Source of the DNA: an uncultured Hungatella sp. | GTDB lineage: Bacteria; Bacillota; Clostridia; Lachnospirales; Lachnospiraceae | Assembly (NCBI GenBank): GCA_910588325.1 | Contig: CAJUPP010000092.1 | Coordinates: 1 to 11,581 of the forward strand | Length of the DNA: 11,581 nt | Direction: 5' to 3' | Shown here: positions 1-6,615 of the stretch, in pieces | How the letters are laid out: each line of letters starts with the position of its first letter | How positions within the stretch are numbered: position 1 is the first letter of the stretch | Notes under the pieces: model-generated | What the model was told of the DNA's origin: nothing | What the model saw: the letters and a program-made list of their open reading frames with translations, nothing else | Databases searched by the model: none | Made by a program: the position numbers and the translations under genes

Positions 1-133
1 CAAGGCGGAGGAATGAGGCGTAGCCGGTGGCTGCGTTGATTGACGACAACGCAGCTAAAAAATATTGAGTGAAAGAGAAGGCCCCCGCCTTATGATAAAT
101 ATGAAAGATGATTGTCGTTAGCCATCTTTTTTT
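1..133 (+). ncRNA. Candidate structured RNA or repeat element, cut by the window edge
   Basis: No reading frame fits here, but the plus strand folds well. An outer stem AAGGCGG (2-8) pairs perfectly with CCGCCTT (85-91). Inside it GCTGCGTTG (30-38) pairs perfectly with CAACGCAGC (47-55) around an 8-nt loop, and a third hairpin with a U-tract closes the element at 104-133. ACGACAA (43-49) is also complementary to TTGTCGT (112-118), which could be a long-range or alternative pairing between the inner loop and the terminator loop. I do not recognise a named RNA family. It could be an orphan RNA, a dispersed intergenic repeat, or the 3' end of a transcript from the left. The missing 5' part limits the call. 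Confidence 0.35.
104..133 (+). terminator. Rho-independent terminator of the left-edge transcript
   Basis: AAAGATG (104-110) pairs with CATCTTT (123-129) around a 12-nt loop, and the U-run covers 127-133. The stem is A+T rich, so it is modest in strength. Orientation fits an RNA entering from the left edge, not the minus-strand deoR gene. Confidence 0.45.
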
Positions 134-135
134 AC

Positions 136-181
136 AAAAAAGTTTGGGCGGGGTACGGCTCATTCGAGTCACACCTCGCCC
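136..181 (-). terminator. Probable terminator downstream of the deoR gene
   Basis: Read on the minus strand, GGGCGAGG (181-174) pairs with CCCCGCCC (153-146) with one mismatch. The loop holds a small inner CTC/GAG stem. The hairpin is followed by AAAC and a run of six T (141-136). It lies 43 bases beyond the deoR stop and would end the mmsA-deoR transcript. Confidence 0.5.
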
Positions 182-189
182 TGTTAGAA

Positions 190-217
190 CTGTCTATTTC
201 CCGGCAGACAGCTTTTT
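190..217 (+). terminator. Small hairpin with T-tract facing the deoR end
   Basis: CTGTCT (190-195) and AGACAG (206-211) form a perfect 6-bp stem followed by C and five T (213-217) on the plus strand. It would stop plus-strand transcription running into the 3' end of deoR. The stem is short, so this is tentative. Confidence 0.3.
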
Positions 218-223
218 AAAATA

Positions 224-985
224 TTAGTCGGCGATAATCAGGGATACATGATGCGCCGCCGCATAATCACAGAAATCTGAATCCGGTTTCTTGTCTGTAA
301 CGATACCTGTCAACTCTTTTACATCGCAGTAGGTAAGCAGAGACACGCTGCTGAATTTACTGGAATCTGCCAGCAGATACTTCTCCATACTTTTTTTCAC
401 GGCCATTTCCTTGATACACGTCTCCTCCGGGGAGGAGTTGGTGGCGCCGTTTTCCAGAGTGATTCCGGTGGCGGACAAAAAGGCTTTCTGGATGTTGTAG
501 GAGGACAAAAGCCTGGCGGCATTATTTCCTGTAAAGGACAGGGTCTTCCGGTTCAGGGTGCCTGATAAGGAAATCAGATTAATATTAGCGTAAGGGATAG
601 CCTGAACCATGATCTCGATGCTGTTGGTCAGCAGGGTAATCCGTTTCTCCTTTAAATGCTCCAGCATGTACAGGGTGGTAGTGCCGGAATCAATGAAGAT
701 GCTGTCTCCTTCCTCCACCAGGGAGGCGGCTCTGGCGGAAATCAGACGTTTGGCGTTCTGATGCTTTACGTTCCGCTCGGCAAAGGACACCAGAGGCTTT
801 TTCGCCTGGGTGTTTACCATGACACCGCCGTAGGTCTTTACAATGTCTGGATTTTGAATGATTTCTTCAATATCTCTGCGGATGGTATTTTTCGATACCT
901 GAAAGATCTGACACAATTCATCCAGAGTTACGGTTTTGTGAGTGTAAATGTATTCTTCAATTTCAGAGATTCTCTGAGAACGCAT
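224..985 (-). CDS. DeoR-family transcriptional repressor
   Basis: A 253-residue protein of typical DeoR length. Residues 1-57 form the winged helix-turn-helix; the stretch VSKNTIRRDIEEI followed by KTYGGV is the classic DeoR signature. The rest is the DeoR sensor domain (DeoRC, a ribose-5-phosphate-isomerase-like fold), with the phosphosugar-site motif IDSGTTT, then LLTNS, SGTLNRKT and a late LLADSSKF stretch. Such proteins normally repress a neighbouring carbohydrate operon and are released by a phosphorylated intermediate. The start is supported by GGGAGGT about six bases upstream. It is the last gene of the minus-strand locus, 122 bases after mmsA and probably on the same transcript. Its likely target is the mmsA promoter with its direct repeats. 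The pairing with an mmsA/iolA-type gene recalls IolR, but the ligand cannot be read from sequence. Confidence 0.92.
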   Translation of the reverse strand: MRSQRISEIEEYIYTHKTVTLDELCQIFQVSKNTIRRDIEEIIQNPDIVKTYGGVMVNTQAKKPLVSFAERNVKHQNAKRLISARAASLVEEGDSIFIDSGTTTLYMLEHLKEKRITLLTNSIEIMVQAIPYANINLISLSGTLNRKTLSFTGNNAARLLSSYNIQKAFLSATGITLENGATNSSPEETCIKEMAVKKSMEKYLLADSSKFSSVSLLTYCDVKELTGIVTDKKPDSDFCDYAAAHHVSLIIAD

Positions 986-1015
986 AGCTTACCTCCCTCT
1001 GGCTGGGAAATCTGC

Positions 1016-1094
1016 AGCGGCCCGGCAGTTACTGCTTTGCAGAAATTCCGGTGTACTCGGTATAGGTTTTGGCCGGGGGTAGCGCCGGGCCGCT
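1016..1094 (-). other. Long GC-rich hairpin in the mmsA-deoR spacer
   Basis: AGCGGCCCGGC and GCCGGGCCGCT (1084-1094 and 1016-1026) form a perfect 11-bp inverted repeat enclosing 57 bases. The loop contains a smaller CTGC-AAA-GCAG hairpin on the minus strand. No U-tract follows, so it is not a standard terminator. In the mmsA-deoR mRNA it would fold just upstream of the deoR ribosome binding site. A role in RNA stability, processing or differential expression is inference. Confidence 0.5.
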
Positions 1095-1107
1095 TGAAAA
1101 GTCTTTC

Positions 1108-2619
1108 TTAGATGGTTCCGTCCCAGGTGGAAACGGTGGTAGCTTTCTTTTCTTCCTCATCGAACCAGCGTGTGGTTACAACCTTCTTCTCTGTGAAGAA
1201 GTAGAAGCCGTCTTTGCCCAGGGTATGCAGATCGCCGAAGAATGACTGCTTGTGGCCGTTGAACGGGAACATTCCGATGGGTACCGGGATGCCTACGTTT
1301 ACACCGATCATGCCGCCGTCTGTGTGACGTGCGAATTCACGGGCATAGTGGCCGTTCTGGGTGAAGATAACGGAACCGTTGGCAAATGGATTGGCGTTCA
1401 TCACAGCCAGCCCCTCTTCAAAGTCCTTTACACGTTTAATGCACAGAACCGGTCCGAAGATCTCTCTGTCACCTACAGTCATGCCAGGCTTTACGTGGTC
1501 GAAGATGGTGGGCCCTACATAGAATCCGCCTTCATAGCCTTCCACCACAGTGTCACGACCGTCCAGAACAAGCTTGGCGCCTTCTTCCACACCCTTGTCA
1601 ATCCAGCCTACTACAGATTCTTTATGTTTTGCGTTGATAACCGGTCCCAGCTGTGTGGTCTTGTCATAAGCAGGACCCACCTTCAGTGCGCTTGCCTTCT
1701 TAACCAAGGCATCTACAAGTTGATCTGCGATGCTTTCCTGAACAACCACAACAGGAAGAGCCATGCAGCGCTCTCCGGCGCAGCCGAAGGAGGCGTTGAT
1801 GATACCGGCAGCTGTTCTCTCGATAGGAGCATCCTCCAGAACCAGGGCGTGGTTCTTGGCTTCGCACAATGCCTGTACACGTTTGCCGTGGGCGGCGGCA
1901 GTGGAGTAAATATGTTTTCCCACGGAAGTGGAACCTACGAAAGAGATACCTGCGATGTCCGGATGGGTCAGGAAAATCTCGGCTTCATTTCTGGAGCAGG
2001 TTACGATGTTGACTACGCCATCGGGAACGCCGGCCTCTTTGTAAATTTCAGCGATTCTCATACAGGTCTGTGGTGTAAAGGTGGCGGCCTTCAGTACGAT
2101 GGTGTTGCCGCAGGCGATACAGATAGGTGTCATCCATCCCATGGGAATCATGGCCGGGAAGTTGAAAGGAATGATTCCCGCAAATACGCCTAAGGGGCAG
2201 CGGTAAGCAACTGTGTCATAGCCTTTGGAGGCATCCATCAGGCTTTCCCCCATCATCAGAGACGGAGCGGAGATAGCCTGCTCGGTTCCCTCGATTGCCT
2301 TAAGTACATCGCCCTCGGACTCGGACCAGTTTTTACCGTTCTCTTTTGCCACGGACATGGTCAGTTCATCCATATGTGCGTATAACAGTTCCCGTACTTT
2401 GTAGAGAATCTGGACTCTCTTCTTTACCGGAGTTGCGGACCAGCCTGGATAAGCAGCCTTTGCCGCCGCGATGGCTTCCTCTACCTCGTCTGCCGTACAG
2501 CAGGGAACCTTGGCGATGACTTCGCCGGTGCTTGGATTGTAAGCATCCGTGTACTTGTCCGTTTTGGACTCTTTGAAGGCACCGTTTACATAGTAGCCTA
2601 ACTTCTTGATTTCGCTCAT
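1108..2619 (-). CDS. mmsA: CoA-acylating methylmalonate/malonate-semialdehyde dehydrogenase
   Basis: A 503-residue cytosolic aldehyde dehydrogenase, full length for the MmsA/IolA family. It oxidises methylmalonate semialdehyde or malonate semialdehyde with NAD+ and CoA to propionyl-CoA or acetyl-CoA plus CO2. Visible landmarks are PFNFP (151-155, containing the oxyanion Asn153), SFVGST (226-231) in the NAD-binding domain, and the catalytic cysteine Cys285 in AGERCMALP. Where ordinary aldehyde dehydrogenases carry a general-base glutamate, this one has AKNHALV (Asn256), which marks the CoA-dependent branch. The family usually reads GGAKNH, whereas here it is LCEAKNH, a small deviation. It has its own promoter and is followed by deoR. 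No inositol genes are in view, so the true source of the semialdehyde is unknown; a link to the glycerate genes is inference. Confidence 0.93.
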   Translation of the reverse strand: MSEIKKLGYYVNGAFKESKTDKYTDAYNPSTGEVIAKVPCCTADEVEEAIAAAKAAYPGWSATPVKKRVQILYKVRELLYAHMDELTMSVAKENGKNWSESEGDVLKAIEGTEQAISAPSLMMGESLMDASKGYDTVAYRCPLGVFAGIIPFNFPAMIPMGWMTPICIACGNTIVLKAATFTPQTCMRIAEIYKEAGVPDGVVNIVTCSRNEAEIFLTHPDIAGISFVGSTSVGKHIYSTAAAHGKRVQALCEAKNHALVLEDAPIERTAAGIINASFGCAGERCMALPVVVVQESIADQLVDALVKKASALKVGPAYDKTTQLGPVINAKHKESVVGWIDKGVEEGAKLVLDGRDTVVEGYEGGFYVGPTIFDHVKPGMTVGDREIFGPVLCIKRVKDFEEGLAVMNANPFANGSVIFTQNGHYAREFARHTDGGMIGVNVGIPVPIGMFPFNGHKQSFFGDLHTLGKDGFYFFTEKKVVTTRWFDEEEKKATTVSTWDGTI

Positions 2620-2644
2620 GCTTTTAAATCCGTCCTTTCTTAAA

Positions 2645-2676
2645 ATGGATAAATGATTGTTAATTGATGGATAAAT
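2645..2676 (-). repeat. Tandem 10-bp direct repeats, candidate operator of mmsA
   Basis: ATTTATCCAT occurs twice in the same orientation on the minus strand (2676-2667 and 2654-2645), exactly 22 bp apart, or about two helical turns. The first copy overlaps the -10 region and the second sits in the leader of mmsA. A repressor on both would block initiation. The DeoR protein encoded downstream is the obvious candidate, because several DeoR-family proteins use direct repeats; this link is inference. Confidence 0.5.
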
Positions 2677-2703
2677 CTTATCACATTTTGGGTAACTTTA
2701 CAA
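2675..2703 (-). promoter_or_regulatory. Sigma-A promoter of mmsA
   Basis: On the minus strand TTGTAA (2703-2698) is followed after exactly 17 bases by TAAGAT (2680-2675). Transcription would start near 2668, leaving a leader of about 50 bases. It falls in the 130-base gap between the glycerate kinase stop and the mmsA start, so mmsA and deoR can be expressed separately from the upstream genes. Confidence 0.6.
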
Positions 2704-2749
2704 TAGATATTTGAGGGAAAATGAAAAAAAGGTGTAAAGTCTTTCCTGG

Positions 2750-3982
2750 CTACCGTTTGATTAAAAGTACGGAAATATCATTTACATTGGTACCTGTAGC
2801 CCCGGTTTTTAACAGGCCGCCACAGCGCTCCAGAGCGTGGTAGGAATCATTGTCATTAAGGACGGCAAACACGTCAATTCCCTGGTCTGCCAGGTATCCG
2901 GCGGTAGTCCCGTCCACATAGCCTCCGGCGGCATCCGTGGGGCCGTCTGTTCCGTCTGATCCCAGTGAGAAGATTGCGGTGTCCTTCATGCCGGCAATGC
3001 CCGGCGCAGCGGCCAGGGCCAGTTCCTGGTTCCGGCCTCCCAGGCCATGTCCGGTTAAGTGTACCACGGTCTCACCTCCTGCGATGAAGGCCAGGCTTTT
3101 TGTGGTGTCCTGATGGTACTGGGCGATGTTGGCCAAGAAGCCTCCGGCCTCCCTGGCAGCGCAGGATAAGCTGGCAGTCAGCACCACCGGCTCATACCCC
3201 AGTTGCCTGCAGGTATCCTCAGCTGCCAGACACAGCTGCCTGACGCTGCCGGTGATATGGGTTTCCACGTTTTCCAGCGTCTTTGGCGTCTCTGTCTTTA
3301 AAAGAGATTCCATCTCATCTGTCAGGGTCAGATGGTATTTGGCGGCGATATGGGATGCCTGGGCGGCAGTGGAAGAGTCAGGGTAAGCAGGGCCGGAGGC
3401 GATCATATCTAAGGGATCGCCGATGATATCTGACAGTACTACGGAAAAGACTCTGGCAGGTGTACACAGGGCGGCAAATCTGCCGCCTTTTACTGAGGAA
3501 AAGCGTTTGCGGATGGTGTTCATCTCCACAATATCTGCACCGCTGGCTAAAAGCTCTCTGGTGAGCCGTTCCATGTCTTTGATGGGAATCAGAGGTTTCT
3601 CAAACAGGGCGGATCCGCCGCCTGAGAGGAGGAACAGGACCGTATCCCCAGGAGACAGTCCTGCGACGGCCTCTATAGCCGCCTGGGTGGCTTTGTAGGA
3701 ATTTTCATCAGGAACCGGATGGCCGGCCTCGAAAATCTCTATCCCTTTCAAAGGCCCTTTACTGTGTTCATATTTTGTAATTACCACTCCCCCTGACAGC
3801 CGGTCTTTTAGCACATCGACGGCGGCCTTAGCCATCTGCCATCCGGCTTTGCCAGCGGCCACCAAAACCAGCCGGCCTGCTCCGAAATCAGCCTGTTTTA
3901 AGGCCTTTTTAACGGCAGTGTCCGGCTGGGCGGCATGAAGGGCATTATTAATAATAAGTTCAGCGTCATTGCGCAGAGTCAT
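2750..3982 (-). CDS. Type-2 glycerate kinase (DUF4147/MOFRL family)
   Basis: Predicted to phosphorylate D-glycerate with ATP, feeding 2- or 3-phosphoglycerate into lower glycolysis; this family usually makes the 2-phosphate. The chosen start gives 410 residues. It begins MTLRNDAEL and has GGAAAGGAG about six bases upstream. A longer reading to 4051 would run through a terminator-like hairpin and add an atypical N-terminus. Landmarks are AAGKAGWQMA with the expected catalytic Lys45, LSGGGSALFE (120-129), the IRKRFSSVKGGR stretch (158-169), and the C-terminal MOFRL motif GGRNQELAL with Arg317. GSDGTDGPTDAAGG (341-354) completes the active-site region. It sits 120 bases after the GntP permease, so uptake and phosphorylation of the same acid is the natural reading. 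The attenuator upstream may lower its dose relative to the permease. Confidence 0.9.
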   Translation of the reverse strand: MTLRNDAELIINNALHAAQPDTAVKKALKQADFGAGRLVLVAAGKAGWQMAKAAVDVLKDRLSGGVVITKYEHSKGPLKGIEIFEAGHPVPDENSYKATQAAIEAVAGLSPGDTVLFLLSGGGSALFEKPLIPIKDMERLTRELLASGADIVEMNTIRKRFSSVKGGRFAALCTPARVFSVVLSDIIGDPLDMIASGPAYPDSSTAAQASHIAAKYHLTLTDEMESLLKTETPKTLENVETHITGSVRQLCLAAEDTCRQLGYEPVVLTASLSCAAREAGGFLANIAQYHQDTTKSLAFIAGGETVVHLTGHGLGGRNQELALAAAPGIAGMKDTAIFSLGSDGTDGPTDAAGGYVDGTTAGYLADQGIDVFAVLNDNDSYHALERCGGLLKTGATGTNVNDISVLLIKR

Positions 3983-4016
3983 AATGGTCTCCTTTCCAAA
4001 ACAGAATAAGACGGAT

Positions 4017-4072
4017 AAAAGGCCGCTGCAGCCCTTCTTTTCTTTTTGCAAGAGGCGAAGGCTGCGGCGGCC
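4017..4072 (-). terminator. Intrinsic terminator/attenuator between permease and glycerate kinase
   Basis: On the minus strand GGCCGCCGCAGCCTTC (4072-4057) pairs with GAAGGGCTGCAGCGGCC (4037-4021), with one C/A mismatch and one bulged base. The loop is 19 nt and the hairpin is followed by TTTTAT. The stem is very stable but the U-tract is short. No promoter is evident between it and the kinase, which suggests partial termination rather than a full stop. Confidence 0.6.
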
Positions 4073-4102
4073 TGAACCGTCATAACAAAAACATACAGAA
4101 TA

Positions 4103-5458
4103 TTACACAAACAGAGATATGATAAACAAAAGGATGATAATGGTGATACCCATGACAGCTGTCATACCAGTCTGGCACTTGTAGGCTTCTTCTGTCTTCA
4201 TGTCGGAGAACTGGGAAACCACCCAGAAGTAAGAGTCATTGGCATGGGATGCCACCATGGAGCCTGCGCCGATAGCCAGAACCACCAGAACGCGGGCTAC
4301 AGGAGACGTAAATTCCATGGAGGCCATCAGAGGAGCCATCATGCCGGCAGTGGTAATCATGGCAACGGTGGAAGCACCCATAGCCAGCTTCAGGATCATG
4401 GCGATAATAAACGGAATCAGAATACCGATCCCTGTATTTACCAGTCCGCCAACGGAATCCGCGATAGGAAGCAGCTTTAAGATGGCGCCGAAGGAGCCGC
4501 CTGCACCGGTGATAGCCAGAATTGCGGCAGAGTCAGTGACGCCCTGGGTAACCCATTTCAGTGTGTTTTCCTTCTCGCTGGACGGAATCAGGCTGGTAGC
4601 CAGGAACACGCCCAGGATCAGGGCAACCTCAGGCTTGCCGATAAAGGTAATCAGGGTAAAGAAAAAACCTGTACCGAAAGGATTGCCCGGGAAGCTGGCT
4701 ACGGAAGCCAGAGCAATGAGGATAATAGGCAGCAAAATCGGGGAGAAGCTGTGGAGTGCGCCTGGCAGCTTGCCGTATTTGGCCTGCAGTTCCTCATAGG
4801 TGTATTCGGAATTGGCAGGGATATCGATCTTGCTGGAAACCTTTAACGCATAGAGAATGGCTACGATCACAGCCGGGATGGAGACTACAAGGCCGATTAA
4901 AATAGTCAGACCCAGATCAGCCTCCAGGGTTCCTGCCATTGCAATAGGGCCGGGCGTAGGCGGAACCAGGCAGTGGGTGGCATACAGGCCGCCGGACAGG
5001 GCAGTAGCCATCACCGCCAGAGAGCGGTTGGACTGAGATGCCAGCGCACGGCTGATAGGGGATAAAACTACGAAACCGGAATCACAGAATACGGGGATAC
5101 CGGTAACGTAACCCATGGCGCCCATAGCCACAACACTGTTTTTCTTGCCCACCAGCTTAAGGATGGTGTTGGCCATGGTTAAGGCAGCTCCGGTCTTCTC
5201 CAGAATGGTACCGATGATGGTACCGCACAGGATGACAATACCGATGCTTGTCATAATGCTTCCGAAGCCGCTTTTTACCGTATCAATGGTGACTGCAGGA
5301 GTTAAACCGGAATCGGGGTAGAGAATGCCCCAAACCAAACCTACCAGCATAGCGATCACCGTCATCACGATAAAGGGGTGAAGCTTCAGTTTTGAAATGG
5401 CGACGACCATCAAAACTACGGACAGAATGATCAACGCGAAGAGTAAAAATGTTTGCAT
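4103..5458 (-). CDS. GntP-family carboxylate:H+ symporter (gluconate/glycerate-type permease)
   Basis: A 451-residue polytopic inner-membrane protein, normal for the GntP family (gluconate, idonate, glycerate and related hydroxy acids driven by protons). Almost the whole length is hydrophobic, starting at residue 1 (MQTFLLFALIILSVVLMVV) and ending in a last membrane helix (ITIIILLFIISLFV). Family-like stretches include GFGSIMTSIGIVILCGTIIG, GIPVFCDSGFVVLSPISRAL and LVPPTPGPIAMAG. The start is fixed by AAGGAGG (minus strand, 5472-5466) seven bases upstream. It begins 32 bases after the CdaR-type gene, on the same transcript. With CdaR and glycerate kinase beside it, D-glycerate or an aldaric-acid-derived hydroxy acid is the likeliest substrate, but the family motif does not decide this. 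Confidence 0.93.
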   Translation of the reverse strand: MQTFLLFALIILSVVLMVVAISKLKLHPFIVMTVIAMLVGLVWGILYPDSGLTPAVTIDTVKSGFGSIMTSIGIVILCGTIIGTILEKTGAALTMANTILKLVGKKNSVVAMGAMGYVTGIPVFCDSGFVVLSPISRALASQSNRSLAVMATALSGGLYATHCLVPPTPGPIAMAGTLEADLGLTILIGLVVSIPAVIVAILYALKVSSKIDIPANSEYTYEELQAKYGKLPGALHSFSPILLPIILIALASVASFPGNPFGTGFFFTLITFIGKPEVALILGVFLATSLIPSSEKENTLKWVTQGVTDSAAILAITGAGGSFGAILKLLPIADSVGGLVNTGIGILIPFIIAMILKLAMGASTVAMITTAGMMAPLMASMEFTSPVARVLVVLAIGAGSMVASHANDSYFWVVSQFSDMKTEEAYKCQTGMTAVMGITIIILLFIISLFV

Positions 5459-5482
5459 AACGTTGCCTCCTTATTTTTTATT

Positions 5483-5503
5483 ACAAAGCGTCAAGTGCTT
5501 TGT
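5483..5503. repeat. 7-bp perfect inverted repeat at the cdaR-gntP junction
   Basis: ACAAAGC (5483-5489) and GCTTTGT (5497-5503) flank a 7-base centre, overlapping the stop codon of the regulator and lying just upstream of the permease ribosome binding site. It could be an operator or a short mRNA hairpin. On the minus strand it is followed by A-rich rather than T-rich sequence, so it is not a terminator for the operon. Confidence 0.3.
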
Positions 5504-6612
5504 TTTCGTTTGTGGTACTCCAGAAGGAGCCGGATCAGATATTCCTGCTGGAAGGCCGTGCATTTTTTCAGATCCAGCACTTCAAGCAGCCGACGTATCC
5601 GGTATTGAAGGGTATTTTTATGGATAAACAAGTTTTTTGCAGCCTGGGATACGCTGCGGCTGCAGTCATAATAACTCCGTGCCGTGACAAGGATGGAAGT
5701 CAGCTCCGGCTCATGGAAGACAGCCGTCAGTTTATGATACAATCCCTCCATGAATTCTTCACAGCAGGCAGAGGTGGTATAAAGCATATAGTCACACCGG
5801 GTAGACAACTGCCTGATATCATTAAACGGCATTTCAGACATACGATCCAGCGCAGAGGCCTGTTCATACCCTTGATGAATATCCCAGATGCTCAGGCAGG
5901 GATCGCTGATGCTTAAGCGGCAGTGCTGAAAAAATATGTTGGAATCTTCTTCTTTCAGCCGTCGCCATGAAATGCCGCCTTTTTTTCTCAGAAGGATCAG
6001 CCGGTCATTTACCATGCCCCATACATCCTGCCCTGTTTTGAGCAGCTGGTGCCCGGAGAGGAAATCAATGAGATGGGCCTGCTCCATGCCATAAGTATCA
6101 TCAAGAAAGGAGATAACTTCTACCGTAAGGGGAAACTCCAGCCGAAGCTTCATAGAATCCATCAGTGCCTGGGCCTGGCCGATGGACTCTCTTGTGGGCA
6201 TCAAAAGAAAGCCTAACAGCCGGCTTCGCAGCTCACTTTCCGCCAGCCTTGGCCTGGCGATGGCTTCCAGCTGATAATACTTGGCGGCATATACTTCCAA
6301 AAGCTTGGCAAGATACTGGATCTCGGAAGGTTCTCCCCGCAGCCCAACCACACCTATGGTAGAGCCCCCTACCCGCAGCGGCATGTTTAAGCCTTCTCTG
6401 GCGCCGGGATACTGCTTTAGCTGGTCAGAACGGATACTGACCAGTTTGCCGAACCGTGCGGCCTCCAGCGCCCCCTGATGAAACGTTCCGATACGGGATT
6501 GTTCGGTGGAAGCCACGATGATCCCGTCTGTGTTCATGATATTGACGGTGCGGCCTCCTACCAGGGAGGAGGTGACCTCCACCAGTTCCTTGGCTAAATC
6601 CTCTAAAAGCAT
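5491..6612 (-). CDS. CdaR-type sugar-diacid transcriptional regulator
   Basis: A 373-residue regulator with the CdaR layout. The N-terminal putative sugar-diacid recognition domain (roughly 1-135) includes VNIMNTDGIIVAST and RIGTFHQGALEAARFG. A middle linker domain follows. The C-terminus is a PucR/CdaR-type helix-turn-helix near 324-342 (AAKNLFIHKNTLQYRIRRL). In Escherichia coli CdaR activates glucarate, galactarate and glycerate genes, which fits the GntP permease and glycerate kinase immediately downstream. Its ATG follows the hydrolase stop by three bases (TAA GCC ATG) and no clear ribosome binding site is seen, so translation is probably coupled to the upstream gene. It most likely senses glycerate or a related acid and controls this locus. 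Confidence 0.9.
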   Translation of the reverse strand: MLLEDLAKELVEVTSSLVGGRTVNIMNTDGIIVASTEQSRIGTFHQGALEAARFGKLVSIRSDQLKQYPGAREGLNMPLRVGGSTIGVVGLRGEPSEIQYLAKLLEVYAAKYYQLEAIARPRLAESELRSRLLGFLLMPTRESIGQAQALMDSMKLRLEFPLTVEVISFLDDTYGMEQAHLIDFLSGHQLLKTGQDVWGMVNDRLILLRKKGGISWRRLKEEDSNIFFQHCRLSISDPCLSIWDIHQGYEQASALDRMSEMPFNDIRQLSTRCDYMLYTTSACCEEFMEGLYHKLTAVFHEPELTSILVTARSYYDCSRSVSQAAKNLFIHKNTLQYRIRRLLEVLDLKKCTAFQQEYLIRLLLEYHKRKQST

Positions 6613-6615
6613 GGC

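Noticed and set aside
656..1111. Plus-strand open frame opposite deoR
   Set aside because: Antisense to an intact DeoR protein, low-complexity glycine/phenylalanine content, no family resemblance.
1252..2193. Long plus-strand open frame (313 codons) opposite mmsA
   Set aside because: It is antisense to a clear, full-length aldehyde dehydrogenase; its translation has no recognisable domain and reflects codon bias of the real gene.
3983..4051. Longer N-terminus for the glycerate kinase from ATG at 4051
   Set aside because: The extension lies over a terminator hairpin, and the internal ATG at 3982 has an excellent ribosome binding site and the family-typical start.
4239..4799. Plus-strand open frame opposite the GntP permease
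   Set aside because: A shadow of the permease frame with repetitive alanine/proline/isoleucine composition and no ribosome binding site.
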